A stretch of DNA of 64,000 nucleotides from Oscillospiraceae bacterium (GCA_902793285.1 CADBCV010000004.1:1-64000), one strand, 5' to 3'. Positions 9,767 through 18,755 are shown, numbered from the stretch's first letter. Program-made: numbers and translations. Notes: generated by a model from the sequence alone, not told the origin.

Positions 9767-10537
9767 TTACGCCGCTTCGGCGGCGGTTTTGCGCGCCCGG
9801 CCGACCACGCGGCTCAGGGCGATGCTGATCTCATAGAGGGCGATCATGGGGATGGCCACCATGATCTGCGAGACAATGTCCGGCGGGGTGATGATGGCGG
9901 CGAGCACGAAGATCACGACGATCATGACCTTGCGCCCCTTGACGAGCCACTCGGCCCGCACAAGCCCCAGCCCGGTCAGCAGCACGGACACCACCGGCAG
10001 CTCAAACACCAGGCCGAAGATCACAAACACCGTCATCAGAAAGCCCACATACTGCTGGATGCTGATGGAGGCGGTGACATCCACCTCCCCCGTGAAGGTG
10101 AACTGGATGAGAAAGTGCAGCATGAAGGGCAGGCTGATGAAGTAGGCGAAGGCCACGCCCAGCAGAAAACACAGGCCGCCCGCGATGAGGGAGCCGGAGA
10201 TATAGCCCCGCTCCCTCCCCGTGAGACCCGGGCTGCAGAAGGCATAGACCTGGTAGGCGAGCACCGGAAAGCACACGACGAGCGCGCCCACGAGCGCGAT
10301 GTTCATGTACACAAGGAAAAGCTCCTGCGGGGCGATGTAGACATAGACGTAGTTGAAGCGCTTGCCCATATCTGTCAGGAGCGTGACAAGCTGGGGCGCA
10401 AAGCTCAGGCACACGCCGAACACGACCACAAGGAGCACCACACAAACGAGAATCCTGTTTCTCAGCTCCTTGAGGTGGCCGGACAGACTCATGCTGCCGT
10501 CGGGCGAGGCGGCCGCTTTTTCAGCTTTCTTCTTCAT
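9767..10537 (-). CDS. tatC: Sec-independent protein translocase TatC
   Basis: Core receptor of the twin-arginine export system, 256 aa, six membrane segments. It recognises RR signal peptides and recruits TatA. Family hallmarks are SLSGHLKELRNRIL near residue 17-30 (the conserved HLxELRxRL) and FELPVVSVLLTGLGLV near 180-195, with the conserved Glu. It overlaps the upstream tatA gene by 17 bases. The last ~10 residues (RARKTAAEAA) form a short basic tail. With the two genes upstream it forms a complete TatAC system. Confidence 0.96.
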   Translation of the reverse strand: MKKKAEKAAASPDGSMSLSGHLKELRNRILVCVVLLVVVFGVCLSFAPQLVTLLTDMGKRFNYVYVYIAPQELFLVYMNIALVGALVVCFPVLAYQVYAFCSPGLTGRERGYISGSLIAGGLCFLLGVAFAYFISLPFMLHFLIQFTFTGEVDVTASISIQQYVGFLMTVFVIFGLVFELPVVSVLLTGLGLVRAEWLVKGRKVMIVVIFVLAAIITPPDIVSQIMVAIPMIALYEISIALSRVVGRARKTAAEAA

Positions 10538-10739
10538 GGGAAGCCGCGGCGCTCTCGGCCTTCCTGGCCTTGGGGGCCTTTTTGCCCTCGGGCACGTCTT
10601 CCTCCGTCTCCTCCATGCCGTCCTTGAAGCTCTTGACGCTCTTGCCGAACATTCGGGTCAGCTTGGGGATCTGCGTCGGCCCAAAGATGATGACGACGAC
10701 GATCAAAACGATGATAAGCTCCTGCATTCCGATCTTCAT
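10521..10739 (-). CDS. tatA: Twin-arginine translocase subunit TatA (short form)
   Basis: Small 72-aa TatA/TatE family protein. The single N-terminal membrane helix reads MKIGMQELIIVLIVVVIIFG, followed by the amphipathic hinge PTQIPKLTRMFGKSVKSFKDGM and an acidic or charged tail. It has the FG-P hinge that marks TatA pore-forming subunits. It overlaps both neighbours (4 bases with the upstream paralogue and 17 with tatC), so the three genes are probably translated as a unit. Confidence 0.92.
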   Translation of the reverse strand: MKIGMQELIIVLIVVVIIFGPTQIPKLTRMFGKSVKSFKDGMEETEEDVPEGKKAPKARKAESAAASHEEES

Positions 10740-11140
10740 GCGGATTCTCCTCCTTTATCTTCCGTGTTCTCCGCGGCGGGCGGCGCTGCCTGGACGGGCG
10801 CTTCCGCCGGGGCCTCGGCCGTCTCCGCCTCCGCGGGTTTGGGTTCCTGGGGCTTTGTTTTGCCGATGTTTTTCAGATCTTTTTCCACCGCGTTCAAATC
10901 GCCCTGGAGCCCCTTCGAGATATCCTCCAGCGGCTCCATCGCCTCGCGCAGGGGCTTCTGGGCCTCCTCCAGCGGGTCGATGACGCTCTCGCGGATCTCC
11001 TTCGTCACGTCCGAGGACGCCTTGCGGAATTCCCGGAGAGCCGCGCCGAACTTGCGGGCGTACTGCGGCAGCTTGTCAGGTCCGATCACCAGCAGGGCCA
11101 CGATAAAAATGACAACCAGCTCCATCGCGCCGATCTTCAT
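10736..11140 (-). CDS. Twin-arginine translocase TatA/TatB-type subunit (long form)
   Basis: Second TatA/TatB family protein, 134 aa. Its start is set by an AGGAGGG site at 11149 on the minus strand; the open frame continues upstream but without a ribosome site. The membrane helix and hinge (MELVVIFIVALLVIGPDKLPQ) are typical. It is followed by a long charged helix and a Pro/Ala/Glu-rich low-complexity tail. Its longer cytoplasmic helix suggests a TatB-like role beside the short TatA, but the two are hard to separate by sequence in Gram-positives. Confidence 0.88.
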   Translation of the reverse strand: MKIGAMELVVIFIVALLVIGPDKLPQYARKFGAALREFRKASSDVTKEIRESVIDPLEEAQKPLREAMEPLEDISKGLQGDLNAVEKDLKNIGKTKPQEPKPAEAETAEAPAEAPVQAAPPAAENTEDKGGESA

Positions 11141-11253
11141 AAAGGGGCCCTCCTTTCTGAAAATGTCCCGGATTCGACAACAGAAATAATACAATTATTT
11201 TGCGCACCTGTCAAGGACACGGAGACATTTCCATGCCTCCGGCCCGCTAAGGA

Positions 11254-12720
11254 TCACTCTTCGCCGTCGTCGAAGAAATCGCTCATGTCCGTGGGAAAGT
11301 CGAAGCGCTCCACGGGGTCGGCGCTGCGGAAGGGGACCCCCTGCCGGCGGCGGGCGAGCTCCTCCTCCCGGCGGCGCTTCTCGGCGCGCCTGCGCTCCTG
11401 CAGGTGCTTTTTGCGCAGGCGGCGGTAGCGCGTGATGAGCACGAGATAGATGAGTGCGAAGAAGGCCAGGATGCTCAAAAGCGTGATGACCCAGCCCTTG
11501 CTGAGAATGTCGCCCACACGGCGCATGAGGTAGGCGTTGCGCGAGAGCTCAATGGCGGAGCTGTTTACGAGCTTGCTTGTGCCGTAGAGCGTGCTGCCGA
11601 CATAGAGGCGCACCTCGCCCAGCACGGTGCCGGCGTCGATGGGCGCGCGGAGCGTGTCGTTATAGAGCACGACCTCGCGGCGGATGTCCTCCTCCATGAC
11701 CTCGTTCGGCATGAGGGCCGTGATGTCCTCCGCCGGGCGGAGCATGGCGGCGGCGTCCCCCTCGCTGAGCTCCACGTCCTGGCGCTCCACGACCTCGTTT
11801 GCGCTCAAGAGCGTGCGGTAGGAGAAGTTGTCAAAGCCCCAGTCGTAGAGGGTGCGGCTGTCGATGAAGTTGTAGTAATCCTCGATCTGGGCGTTGAGCG
11901 CGCCGTCGCAGCCCATGGCCACGGCAAGAAGCCTCACGCCGTTTCGCTGGGCCGTGGAGATGAGGCAGTAGCCGGCGGCGCGGGTGTAGCCGGTCTTGCC
12001 GCCGCTTGCCCCCTCGTAAAGGTAGCGGCCGCCGTTGGAGTAGATGGAGGTGATGTTGATGAGGGCGTTGGAGTTTCCGATCGGCTCGCCGTTATTCACG
12101 GCGGTGCAGGCCGCCTGGTAGGAGGCGGCGTTCGAGATCTCCATGAAGAGCGGGTGCTTCATGGCCGCCGCGAAGATCAGATACTGGTCATAGGCCGAGC
12201 TGTAGTGGCCCTCCGCGGGCAGGCCGTTGGTGTTGACAAAGTGGGTGTGCCGGCAGCCGAGCTGCTCGGCCTTCTGGTTCATCTGGTCCACAAAGCCCGC
12301 AATGGAGCCCGCGAGATAGCGCCCGATGATGTTGCAGGCTTCGTTCGCCGACTGCAAAAGCGCGCAGTAGAGCAGATCCTTCATCGAGATATGTACCCCC
12401 GGCCCGATGCCCGAGGTGCTGGAGTCGTCCTCCATGCCCTGGAGACAGTCGTCCTGCGCCACCACCATCTCGTCGAGCGTGACGCGCCCGGAGTCGACGG
12501 CCTCGAGCGCGAGCAGCACCGTCATGACCTTGGTGAGGCTTGCGGGCGCGCGCTCCTCATCCATGTTGTAGCCGTAGAGCACCCGGCCGGAGTCGAGGTC
12601 GATGAGCACGGCCGCCTGCCCGTTGAGGGAGGGCGCCGTGAGCGCAGAGGCGCCCGGGGCAAACATGCCGCCAAGCAGACACAGGAGCAGGAGCAGGGGA
12701 AAAATTCGGAATTTTTTCAT
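11254..12720 (-). CDS. D-alanyl-D-alanine carboxypeptidase (DacF/PBP5 type)
   Basis: Secreted, membrane-attached penicillin-binding protein (488 aa) that trims the terminal D-Ala from peptidoglycan stem peptides. A signal peptide covers residues 1-26 and ends in GASA. Catalytic motifs are SLTK at 61-64, SAN near 120 and KTG near 225. The PBP5 C-terminal beta domain follows, then a membrane segment near residue 415 and an unusually long Arg/Glu/Lys-rich tail ending in acidic residues. The Met chosen begins the signal peptide. The gene is divergent from the peptidase gene at 12882. Confidence 0.93.
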   Translation of the reverse strand: MKKFRIFPLLLLLCLLGGMFAPGASALTAPSLNGQAAVLIDLDSGRVLYGYNMDEERAPASLTKVMTVLLALEAVDSGRVTLDEMVVAQDDCLQGMEDDSSTSGIGPGVHISMKDLLYCALLQSANEACNIIGRYLAGSIAGFVDQMNQKAEQLGCRHTHFVNTNGLPAEGHYSSAYDQYLIFAAAMKHPLFMEISNAASYQAACTAVNNGEPIGNSNALINITSIYSNGGRYLYEGASGGKTGYTRAAGYCLISTAQRNGVRLLAVAMGCDGALNAQIEDYYNFIDSRTLYDWGFDNFSYRTLLSANEVVERQDVELSEGDAAAMLRPAEDITALMPNEVMEEDIRREVVLYNDTLRAPIDAGTVLGEVRLYVGSTLYGTSKLVNSSAIELSRNAYLMRRVGDILSKGWVITLLSILAFFALIYLVLITRYRRLRKKHLQERRRAEKRRREEELARRRQGVPFRSADPVERFDFPTDMSDFFDDGEE

Positions 12721-12881
12721 TTTGGTCTCCCGTTTTCTCAGGAATATGGTATAGTATATACGGGCAAGGGCTCCATAGCGGGCCCTGCCGCCGGACAATC
12801 GTATTGTTTATTATACCGCCCGGCGGGATAAAAAGCAAGAAAAACGCGGCGCATTCCGCCGAGGGGAAGGAAACCAACACC

Positions 12882-13952
12882 ATGAATCAGATCGCAAGAA
12901 TCCGAGAAGAACTCACAAAGCGCGGCCTGGACGCCGTGCTCGTCACCGATGAGAAAAACCAGCGCTATGCCGCGGGCTTTCCGTTTACCGACGGGGCGGT
13001 GCTCGTGGGGAAGGAGAAAGCCTTCCTGCTCACCGACTCCCGCTATATCGAGGCCGCCGGGCAGCAGGCCGAGGGGGTGGAGGTGCGCCTGTTCGACAAG
13101 GAGCGCCCGCTCTCCGCGCTCTTAAAGCAGGCCGTTGCCGAGTCCGGCGCGCAGAAGATCGCGGCGGAGGATCAGAAGCTCAGCCACGCGGCCTTCCTCG
13201 CGTGGGAGAAAAAGCTCGGCCTCCGGCTCGAGCCCGCGGGCAATCTCTTTGAAGTCCTGCGCGCCGTGAAGACCGAGGGGGAGATCGCCTCCATGATCGC
13301 CGCCCAGCGCATCAGCGAGCAGGCGCTGGAGGAGGTCCTGCACATCATCAAACCCGGCATGACCGAGCGGGAGGTCGCGGCGGAGCTTGTCTACCGGATG
13401 CTGCGCCATGGGTCCGAGGGAAACTCCTTCGATCCCATCGTGGTCACGGGCTCCAAGACCAGTATGCCCCACGGCGTGCCCGGGGACAAGCTGATCGAGG
13501 CGGGCGACTTTGTCACGATGGACTTCGGCTGCCTCAAGGACGGCTACTGCTCCGACATGACCCGCACCGTCGCCGTCGGCTCCGCGACGGATGAGATGAA
13601 GAACGTCTACGATACCGTCCTCCGGGCCCAGCTTGCCGGCATCGCGGCGGCGCGGGCAGGGGTCCTCGGCCGGGAGATCGACGCCGCCGCCCGCAGGGTC
13701 ATCGCGGACGCGGGCTACGGGGAGTACTTCGGCCACGGCTTCGGCCACTGTCTCGGTCTTGATATCCACGAGTGGCCCTTCGCGGGCCCCCGCGGGGATC
13801 AGCCCATGCCGGCGGGCTGCCTCTCCTCGGCAGAGCCAGGCATCTATCTCCCCGGCCGCTTCGGCGTGCGCATCGAGGATGTGATGATCATCCGCGAGAC
13901 CGGCGCCGAGGTCATCACCAAAGCGCCCAAGGACGAGCTGATCGTTCTGTAA
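12882..13952 (+). CDS. Xaa-Pro aminopeptidase/dipeptidase (M24 family)
   Basis: Cytoplasmic metallopeptidase, 356 aa, cleaving peptides next to proline. It has an N-terminal creatinase domain (1-125) and a C-terminal pita-bread catalytic domain. The metal ligands are visible as MDFGCLKDGYCSDMTR (two Asp), GHGFGHCLGLDIHE (His) and the two Glu of AEPGIY and VRIEDV. The Met at 12882 follows an AAGGAAACC site and gives the usual N-terminus; the longer open frame upstream overlaps the divergent promoter region. It may be co-transcribed with efp, the classical neighbour in Firmicutes. Confidence 0.93.
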   Translation: MNQIARIREELTKRGLDAVLVTDEKNQRYAAGFPFTDGAVLVGKEKAFLLTDSRYIEAAGQQAEGVEVRLFDKERPLSALLKQAVAESGAQKIAAEDQKLSHAAFLAWEKKLGLRLEPAGNLFEVLRAVKTEGEIASMIAAQRISEQALEEVLHIIKPGMTEREVAAELVYRMLRHGSEGNSFDPIVVTGSKTSMPHGVPGDKLIEAGDFVTMDFGCLKDGYCSDMTRTVAVGSATDEMKNVYDTVLRAQLAGIAAARAGVLGREIDAAARRVIADAGYGEYFGHGFGHCLGLDIHEWPFAGPRGDQPMPAGCLSSAEPGIYLPGRFGVRIEDVMIIRETGAEVITKAPKDELIVL

Positions 13953-13959
13953 GTATCGG

Positions 13960-14076
13960 CTCCCTCCCTGATGGACTCCTTTCGTCACGGCCTCGCGGGA
14001 GATCGGCCGTGCCACCTCCCTCAGAGAGGGAGTTGAGGGAGCTGTCAGCGCCGTTCACGGCGATGACTGAGGGAGG
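13960..14076. repeat. CTCCCTC...TGACTGAGGGAG palindromic repeat
   Basis: The gap between the peptidase gene and efp contains GGCTCCCTCCCTGATG, a CTCCCTCAGAGAGGGAG hairpin and AGCGCCGTTCACGGCG followed by TGACTGAGGGAG. This is the third copy of the family seen at 4136 and 6805. Confidence 0.6.
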
Positions 14077-14097
14077 CTAACAGCCTGAAAAAAAGTC

Positions 14098-14126
14098 TTG
14101 CATTATGCGCGTATATCCTGTAAAAT
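14098..14126 (+). promoter_or_regulatory. Promoter of efp
   Basis: TTGCAT (14098-14103) and TAAAAT (14121-14126) are spaced by 17 bases and stand 54 bases ahead of the efp start codon. So efp does not depend on read-through from the peptidase gene. Confidence 0.7.
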
Positions 14127-14179
14127 GATGTAGATAACAGGATTTATCTATTCAATTACTTTTCGGGAGGTCCCATTTT

Positions 14180-14911
14180 ATGATCACTGCAGGCGATTTC
14201 AGAAACGGCGTTACCTTTGAGATGGACGGCCAGGTCATGCAGGTCGTCGAGTTCCAGCATGTCAAGCCCGGCAAGGGCGCGGCCTTTGTCCGCACCAAGA
14301 TGAAGAACGTCATCACCGGCGCCGTCACCGAAACTTCCTTCAACCCCACCGCAAAATTTGAGAACGCCACCGTCGACCGCGGCAGCCTCTACTACTTCAT
14401 GAACCCCGAGACCTATGAGCAGGAGCCGGTTGACGGTTCCGTCCTGGGCGACAACTTCAAGTTCGTCAAGGAGAACATGGAGTGCACCATCTACTCCTAC
14501 AAGGGCAAGGTCTTTAATGTGGAGCCCCCCTTCTTCGTGGAGCTCGAGGTCACCGAGACCGATCCGGGCTTCGCCGGCAACACCGCCACCAACGCCACCA
14601 AGCCCGCCACCGTCGAGACCGGCGCCGAGATCAAGGTGCCCCTCTTCATCGAGCGCGGCGAGCGCATCAAGCAGCGGCACAAGAGGGAAGGCCATGCGGT
14701 CTTCCCTCCTTTTATCATGGACTGCAAAACCGTGGCTTCGCAAGCGATTAAAAAAGGAGGAATCTGCTATGACGATCACCGAGAAAACCGCGTATCTCAA
14801 GGGCCTGGCCGACGGGCTGGGGGTCGATCCCCAGTCGAAAGAGGGCAAGCTCTGGGCGGCGCTCAACGACCTTCTGTGCGACATCGCGCACGAGCTGGAG
14901 AACCTGCATGA
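14180..14911 (+). CDS. efp: Elongation factor P, with internal deletion and aberrant C-terminus
   Basis: EF-P relieves ribosome stalling at polyproline. Domain I is intact, with the [14 protein letters not shown] loop at about 27-40 that carries the modifiable residue. Around residue 68 the sequence jumps from VDR to GSLYYFM. The family has about nine more residues there (KDMQYLYSD-like), so one strand of domain II is missing in frame. The C-terminus reaches GERIK but lacks the conserved IDTRTGEY ending. It runs on through unrelated codons and overlaps the next gene by 143 bases in another frame. About 165 residues are recognisable. The defects may be real or assembly errors. Confidence 0.85.
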   Translation: MITAGDFRNGVTFEMDGQVMQVVEFQHVKPGKGAAFVRTKMKNVITGAVTETSFNPTAKFENATVDRGSLYYFMNPETYEQEPVDGSVLGDNFKFVKENMECTIYSYKGKVFNVEPPFFVELEVTETDPGFAGNTATNATKPATVETGAEIKVPLFIERGERIKQRHKREGHAVFPPFIMDCKTVASQAIKKGGICYDDHRENRVSQGPGRRAGGRSPVERGQALGGAQRPSVRHRARAGEPA

Positions 14912-15248
14912 GACGGACCGCGGCCAGGCGGAGGCGCTCGACGGCGTGGCGGATGAGCTGAGCTATCTGGAGGATCTCTGCGCCGTCTTCGATGATGACG
15001 ATGAAGCGCCCGAGGACGACGAGGACGACTACGACGGACTCGAGGAGGGCGACGAGGAGCTGGAGTACGACGGCCTCATCTATGACGCCACCTGCCCCGT
15101 CTGCGGCGAGGAGATCAGCTTTGACGAGGAGACCCTGGAGCAGGGCTCCATCCGCTGCCCCAAGTGCGGGGAGCTGCTGGAGTTTGACCTGAGCGAGGGC
15201 GAGGACAAGGACGACGCCCCCGCCGACGAGGACGAGCTTAAGTTCTAA
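14769..15248 (+). CDS. CD1247-type N-terminal domain / zinc-ribbon protein
   Basis: 159 aa, next to efp as in many Clostridia. The N-terminal helical domain ([22 protein letters not shown], 6-27) matches the CD1247 family, whose function is unknown. A strongly acidic linker follows (about 75-100). The C-terminus is a zinc ribbon with CPVC and CPKC pairs 19 residues apart. The start has a perfect AAGGAGG 8 bases upstream. A role in transcription or ribosome-linked regulation is only a guess from the zinc ribbon. Confidence 0.85.
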   Translation: MTITEKTAYLKGLADGLGVDPQSKEGKLWAALNDLLCDIAHELENLHETDRGQAEALDGVADELSYLEDLCAVFDDDDEAPEDDEDDYDGLEEGDEELEYDGLIYDATCPVCGEEISFDEETLEQGSIRCPKCGELLEFDLSEGEDKDDAPADEDELKF

Positions 15249-15342
15249 ACCATTTTACCCGTGCATCGTAGGTGTACCACGATGTACAGACTTTCCCACT
15301 CTGATCCGCACGCTAAGCTCCCTTTTCAAAAGGGGGGTTAGA

Positions 15343-15463
15343 AAGCGCCGTAGGGGCGGCGGCTTGCCCCGCCCGGCGGCACAAGATAACCACAAATAGC
15401 AATGTACGGCGAAATCGTAGTCAATCTACGAAATCGCCGTACATTTTGCCCCTCCCCTACGGA
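15343..15463. repeat. Composite palindromic repeat, copy A
   Basis: Outer arms GTAGGGGCGG...TTGCCCC and GCCCCTCCCCTACGG flank an inner inverted repeat GTACGGCGAAATCGTAG / CTACGAAATCGCCGTAC. The same two-part design occurs at 30315-30461 and, split by the insertion sequence, at 41295-42848. The 15249-15568 gap holds this element and no gene. Confidence 0.75.
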
Positions 15464-15568
15464 ACAGACGGACACTTTTCCCGTATATACGCACATTTCC
15501 GCTACGATGACATCTCGGGCGGTCGGGACGCCCGCCCCTGCGGAGTGATCGGAGATTTCCAGTCCCCT

Positions 15569-16024
15569 TTACGGCGCGTAGAAGTCGATGTCCCACTCGA
15601 GGGTGAAGACCGCGTTTTTATCCCGGGTGCAGATGGACAGGGCCTTGAAGGACTCCAGCGGGTAGAAGTCAAATTCATATACCTGCCAGGAACCGTCCCC
15701 CTGCTCCTTTTCGATGCGAAACTCCGCGATATGCTCCCAGTTGTCGTCCAGATCCAGGGCATAGAGATACCAGTCCCCGAAGGGGTAGCCGGTGTATTCC
15801 TCCACCGAGAGGAGCATGACGAGCCTGCGGCAGTATTTGAGGCGCTTATCCAGCACAAAGGGCTTGTAGACACCGTTGTGGATGGGGATCGCCTCCTCCC
15901 AGGTCCCGTCGATGGGCAGGCCCCAGTCCTCCTCCGGCTCCGGCTTTTCCTCCGCAAAGGAGGGGGCCGCAAAAAGCGCGAGGAATACGCACAGCAGCAA
16001 AAACACGGAAACAGCCTTTTTCAC
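15569..16024 (-). CDS. Secreted protein of unknown function
   Basis: 151 aa with a clear signal peptide (KKAVSVFLLLCVFLALFAAPSFA). The mature part begins with an acidic EEKPEPEED stretch and is rich in aromatic residues (WGLPIDGTWEEAIPIHNG, YPFGDWYLYALDLDDNW), suggesting a small beta-sandwich. I do not recognise the family. The start chosen is GTG at 16024 because GGAGG lies 8 bases upstream; the Met further out has no ribosome site. It stands alone, divergent from the Mrp operon. Confidence 0.75.
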   Translation of the reverse strand: MKKAVSVFLLLCVFLALFAAPSFAEEKPEPEEDWGLPIDGTWEEAIPIHNGVYKPFVLDKRLKYCRRLVMLLSVEEYTGYPFGDWYLYALDLDDNWEHIAEFRIEKEQGDGSWQVYEFDFYPLESFKALSICTRDKNAVFTLEWDIDFYAP

Positions 16025-16236
16025 AGACACCCCTCCAATACTATAATTTAGCAATATTTTAACATGCCGCGCGCCTCGTGTACAGCTTTTTCTGCAATTC
16101 GGGCTTGAATCCTTTCTTTATTTGTATTATACTGTCTCATCATTTATGCATCCGCCTCCCCGATGAAAAGACCTGCTTTTTGTTGGGGAAGCGTCTTTTT
16201 GCGGAATTTATTACCTTTTTGGGAGGGAATTCAGCC

Positions 16237-16695
16237 GTGTTTTTTATCCTGCTGGTTCTGTGGCTGGTCTTCGCCGGGAGCCTGACCGCCGCGAACCTCA
16301 TCCTCGGGGCGCTCGTGTGCGGGCTCATCACGCTCCTGTGCGCAAGGTACATGGGCTATGACCCGCGGCGCTTTTACGGCAGCGCGCGCAAGCTGCCGAT
16401 GCTGGCGCGCTATCTCGCGTATCTTCTGAAGGAGATCGTGCGCGAGAATTTTGACGTGCTGCGCTTTATCTACCGCAAGGGGCAGCCGAAGCCCATGCTC
16501 GTCCATTTCCGCACGGACCTTAAGTCGGAGGGGCTGCGCACGCTCGTGGCAAACTCCATCACGCTCACCCCCGGCACCTATACGGTGCGCCTGGAGGGGG
16601 ACGAGTTTGCCGTGCACGCCCTGGACGAGTATTTCCAGATCGACATCGAGCACAGCGCCTTTGCAGCCATGGCGCGGAAGCTGGAGGACGCATGA
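16237..16695 (+). CDS. mrpE: Mrp-type cation/proton antiporter subunit MrpE
   Basis: 152 aa with two N-terminal membrane helices and a cytoplasmic C-terminal domain. The family segment is LVANSITLTPGTYTVRLEGD near residues 103-122. The start chosen is GTG at 16237, preceded by GGGAGGG; the open frame continues 53 codons upstream but that part is not MrpE-like. It is the first gene of a ten-gene operon in which most genes overlap or nearly touch. No strong promoter is obvious upstream. Confidence 0.9.
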   Translation: MFFILLVLWLVFAGSLTAANLILGALVCGLITLLCARYMGYDPRRFYGSARKLPMLARYLAYLLKEIVRENFDVLRFIYRKGQPKPMLVHFRTDLKSEGLRTLVANSITLTPGTYTVRLEGDEFAVHALDEYFQIDIEHSAFAAMARKLEDA

Positions 16696-16976
16696 TGGAA
16701 GAAAAGCTCCTCACGGGCGTGCTGGTGCTGCTCGCCCTCATGATGCTGGCCCTGATGCCGAGGGTGGTGCGCGGCCCGCGCTTTACGGACCGCATCGTCG
16801 CCATCAACGCCATCAACACCATGGTCACGGCCTCGATCTGTCTCCTCTCCCGCCTGCACCGGGCGGGCTATCTGCTGGACGTGGCCCTCATCTACGCGCT
16901 CCTGGGCTTCACGGCCACGACGCTTCTCACAAGGCTTCTCGCCGCGGAGCGGGAAAAGGAGGGAAAAAAGAAATGA
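16692..16976 (+). CDS. mrpF: Mrp-type antiporter subunit MrpF
   Basis: 94 aa with three membrane helices. The conserved RVVRGPRFTDRIVAIN segment near residues 25-40 and ALIYALLGFTATTLL near 65-79 are typical of the MrpF/MnhF family. The gene overlaps mrpE by 4 bases and mrpG by 4 bases. Confidence 0.93.
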   Translation: MMEEKLLTGVLVLLALMMLALMPRVVRGPRFTDRIVAINAINTMVTASICLLSRLHRAGYLLDVALIYALLGFTATTLLTRLLAAEREKEGKKK

Positions 16977-17290
16977 TACGGCTCATTCTGGCGGGGCTCT
17001 TTCTCGCCCTCGCGGTGTTCATTTTCTTCTCCGAGGTGCTGGGCTTTTACAAGTTCCGGTACGTTATGAACCGGATGCACGCCGCCGCCATGGGGGACAC
17101 CCTCGGCATCGGGTCGGTCCTGATCGCGGTTGCGATCCTCACGGGGGAGCTCGTCCCGATCTTAAAGCTCGCCCTGATCCTGCTCTTCATGTTCCTCACC
17201 GGCCCTGTGGTCACGCACCTCATCGCCGGGGCGGAGGTCGCGGCGCACCGCAGCGCCGGGCACGAATACCGGGAGGTGGACAGACGATGA
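16973..17290 (+). CDS. mrpG: Mrp-type antiporter subunit MrpG
   Basis: 105 aa, three membrane helices. The family pattern is seen in FYKFRYVMNRMHAAAMGDTLG near residue 25-45 and FLTGPVVTHLIAGAEVAAH near 75-93. The ATG at 16973 overlaps the mrpF stop and has GGAGGG upstream. Confidence 0.92.
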   Translation: MIRLILAGLFLALAVFIFFSEVLGFYKFRYVMNRMHAAAMGDTLGIGSVLIAVAILTGELVPILKLALILLFMFLTGPVVTHLIAGAEVAAHRSAGHEYREVDRR

Positions 17291-17541
17291 AACTTGTGGA
17301 ATGCATCCTGCTTTTGCTCCTCATCATCACGGGCGTCACCGCGCCCTTGCAGAAGCACCCCCTCATCATGGTCATCACCTTCACCGCCTTCGGGCTCGTG
17401 ATGAGCGTGATCTGGATGCTGCTGCAGGCCCCGGATCTCGCCATCACGGAGGCCGCCGTGGGAACGGGCGTCTCCGGCGTGCTGTTTTATCTCTGTCTCA
17501 GGCGCATCCGGCAGCTTGAGGGGACGGAGGACGACAAATGA
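17287..17541 (+). CDS. DUF4040/MbhD-type antiporter subunit
   Basis: 84 aa, three predicted membrane helices. It matches the DUF4040/MbhD module that forms part of the long C-terminal half of MrpA in Bacillus but is a separate gene in Mbh/Mbx-type complexes. The marker segment is LLQAPDLAITEAAVGTGVSG near 45-64. It overlaps both neighbours by 4 bases. Confidence 0.88.
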   Translation: MKLVECILLLLLIITGVTAPLQKHPLIMVITFTAFGLVMSVIWMLLQAPDLAITEAAVGTGVSGVLFYLCLRRIRQLEGTEDDK

Positions 17542-18377
17542 GCGCTTTTACAAACTGGGTGGACGGGGAGCATCCTGTCCCGCTCAAGACGGAATTTAAG
17601 CCGACGCCCGTAAAAAAGCCCGCGAAAAAGCGGGCCTCTCTCGGCGATGAGCGGCGGCTCGACGGCTTTCTGCGGCTCTACGCCCGCTGCGGGGTCGTCA
17701 TCAGCGTGATGCTCCTCATCGTGCTGCTCATCGGCGCGGTGGCGCTGCCGGCCTTTGCCGCCCCCGGAAACCCCACCGACAACGAGGTGGTGCACCGCTA
17801 CGTCGGCTCCGCCGAGGAGGAGACCGGGGCCGAGAACGTCATCGCCGGCATGATCTTAAACTACCGCGGCTTCGACACCTTCGGCGAGAGCTGCGTGCTG
17901 TTTCTCGCGGTGTGCTGCGTGATGCTCCTGCTCTGGGCGACGAACGACAGGCTCCGTGCCGAGGCGAGGGCCTGCGAGAAGACCGCGCCCCGGGACGCGA
18001 TCCTCGCGACCAACGCAAAGATGATCCTGCCCTGTGTCCTCTGCTTCGGAATGTGCGTGCTCTTTAACGGCCACGTCTCCCCGGGCGGCGGCTTCTCCGG
18101 CGGGTCGATTTTGGGCGCCGCCCTCATCCTCTTCGCCGTGGCCTTCGGGAGCGACGCTGTGCGGCGATTCTTTACAGCAAAGGTCTTCAACACCGTCCGC
18201 ATCACGGGTCTTCTGATCTACGCCTCCATGTTCGGCGTGTATATCTACCAGGGCGCAAACGGCATTGACTCCAACCTTGCCCGTTACATCGTGCTGGTCA
18301 TCGACATCGCCGTCGGCCTCGTCGTCATGAGCACCATGTACGGCTTCTATTCCTTCTACACGAAAGGAGAGCTCTGA
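17538..18377 (+). CDS. Fused MbhE-like + MrpB antiporter subunit
   Basis: 279 aa. After a basic, cytoplasmic N-terminal stretch (1-45), one membrane segment and an exported loop lead into the MbhE/MrpA-C-like motif NYRGFDTFGESCVLF near residue 110-124. The second half is the MnhB domain, marked by NGHVSPGGGFSGGS near 175-188. So the last module of MrpA and all of MrpB are joined in one protein. The gene overlaps the genes on either side by one to four bases. Confidence 0.88.
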   Translation: MSAFTNWVDGEHPVPLKTEFKPTPVKKPAKKRASLGDERRLDGFLRLYARCGVVISVMLLIVLLIGAVALPAFAAPGNPTDNEVVHRYVGSAEEETGAENVIAGMILNYRGFDTFGESCVLFLAVCCVMLLLWATNDRLRAEARACEKTAPRDAILATNAKMILPCVLCFGMCVLFNGHVSPGGGFSGGSILGAALILFAVAFGSDAVRRFFTAKVFNTVRITGLLIYASMFGVYIYQGANGIDSNLARYIVLVIDIAVGLVVMSTMYGFYSFYTKGEL

Positions 18378-18751
18378 TGCTGAATCTCATCCTGGACAAC
18401 CGCTTCGCCATCGCATCGGTCATCCTCTTCGTGACGGGCTTTGCGAACATGATGCTGCACCCGAATCTCATCAAAAAGATCGTGTCTTTCAACATCATGG
18501 ACTCCGCCACCTTCCTCATGCTTGCAAGCCGCGGCATGATCGCGGGGCGCTCCGCCGCCATCCTCACGGACGGCGGGGCCGACGTCACCCGCTATGTCAA
18601 TCCCATCCCCGCGGGGCTCGTCCTCACGGGCATCGTGGTCTCCGTCTCCGTCAGCGCGTTCTCTCTCGCGCTGGTGCAGCGCATCTACGGCGCCTACGGC
18701 ACCGTGGACATGCGGGAGCTCCTGGAGGCCATGAAGAAGAAAGGGGAGTGA
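18377..18751 (+). CDS. mrpC: Mrp-type antiporter subunit MrpC
   Basis: 124 aa, three membrane helices, NuoK-like. The expected TGFANMMLHPNLIKKIVSFNI segment is at about residues 21-41, and a conserved VNPIPAGLVLTGIVVSVSVSA at about 74-94. It starts on the last base of the preceding stop codon and ends 4 bases before the first large antiporter gene. Confidence 0.92.
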   Translation: MLNLILDNRFAIASVILFVTGFANMMLHPNLIKKIVSFNIMDSATFLMLASRGMIAGRSAAILTDGGADVTRYVNPIPAGLVLTGIVVSVSVSAFSLALVQRIYGAYGTVDMRELLEAMKKKGE

Positions 18752-18755
18752 GACT

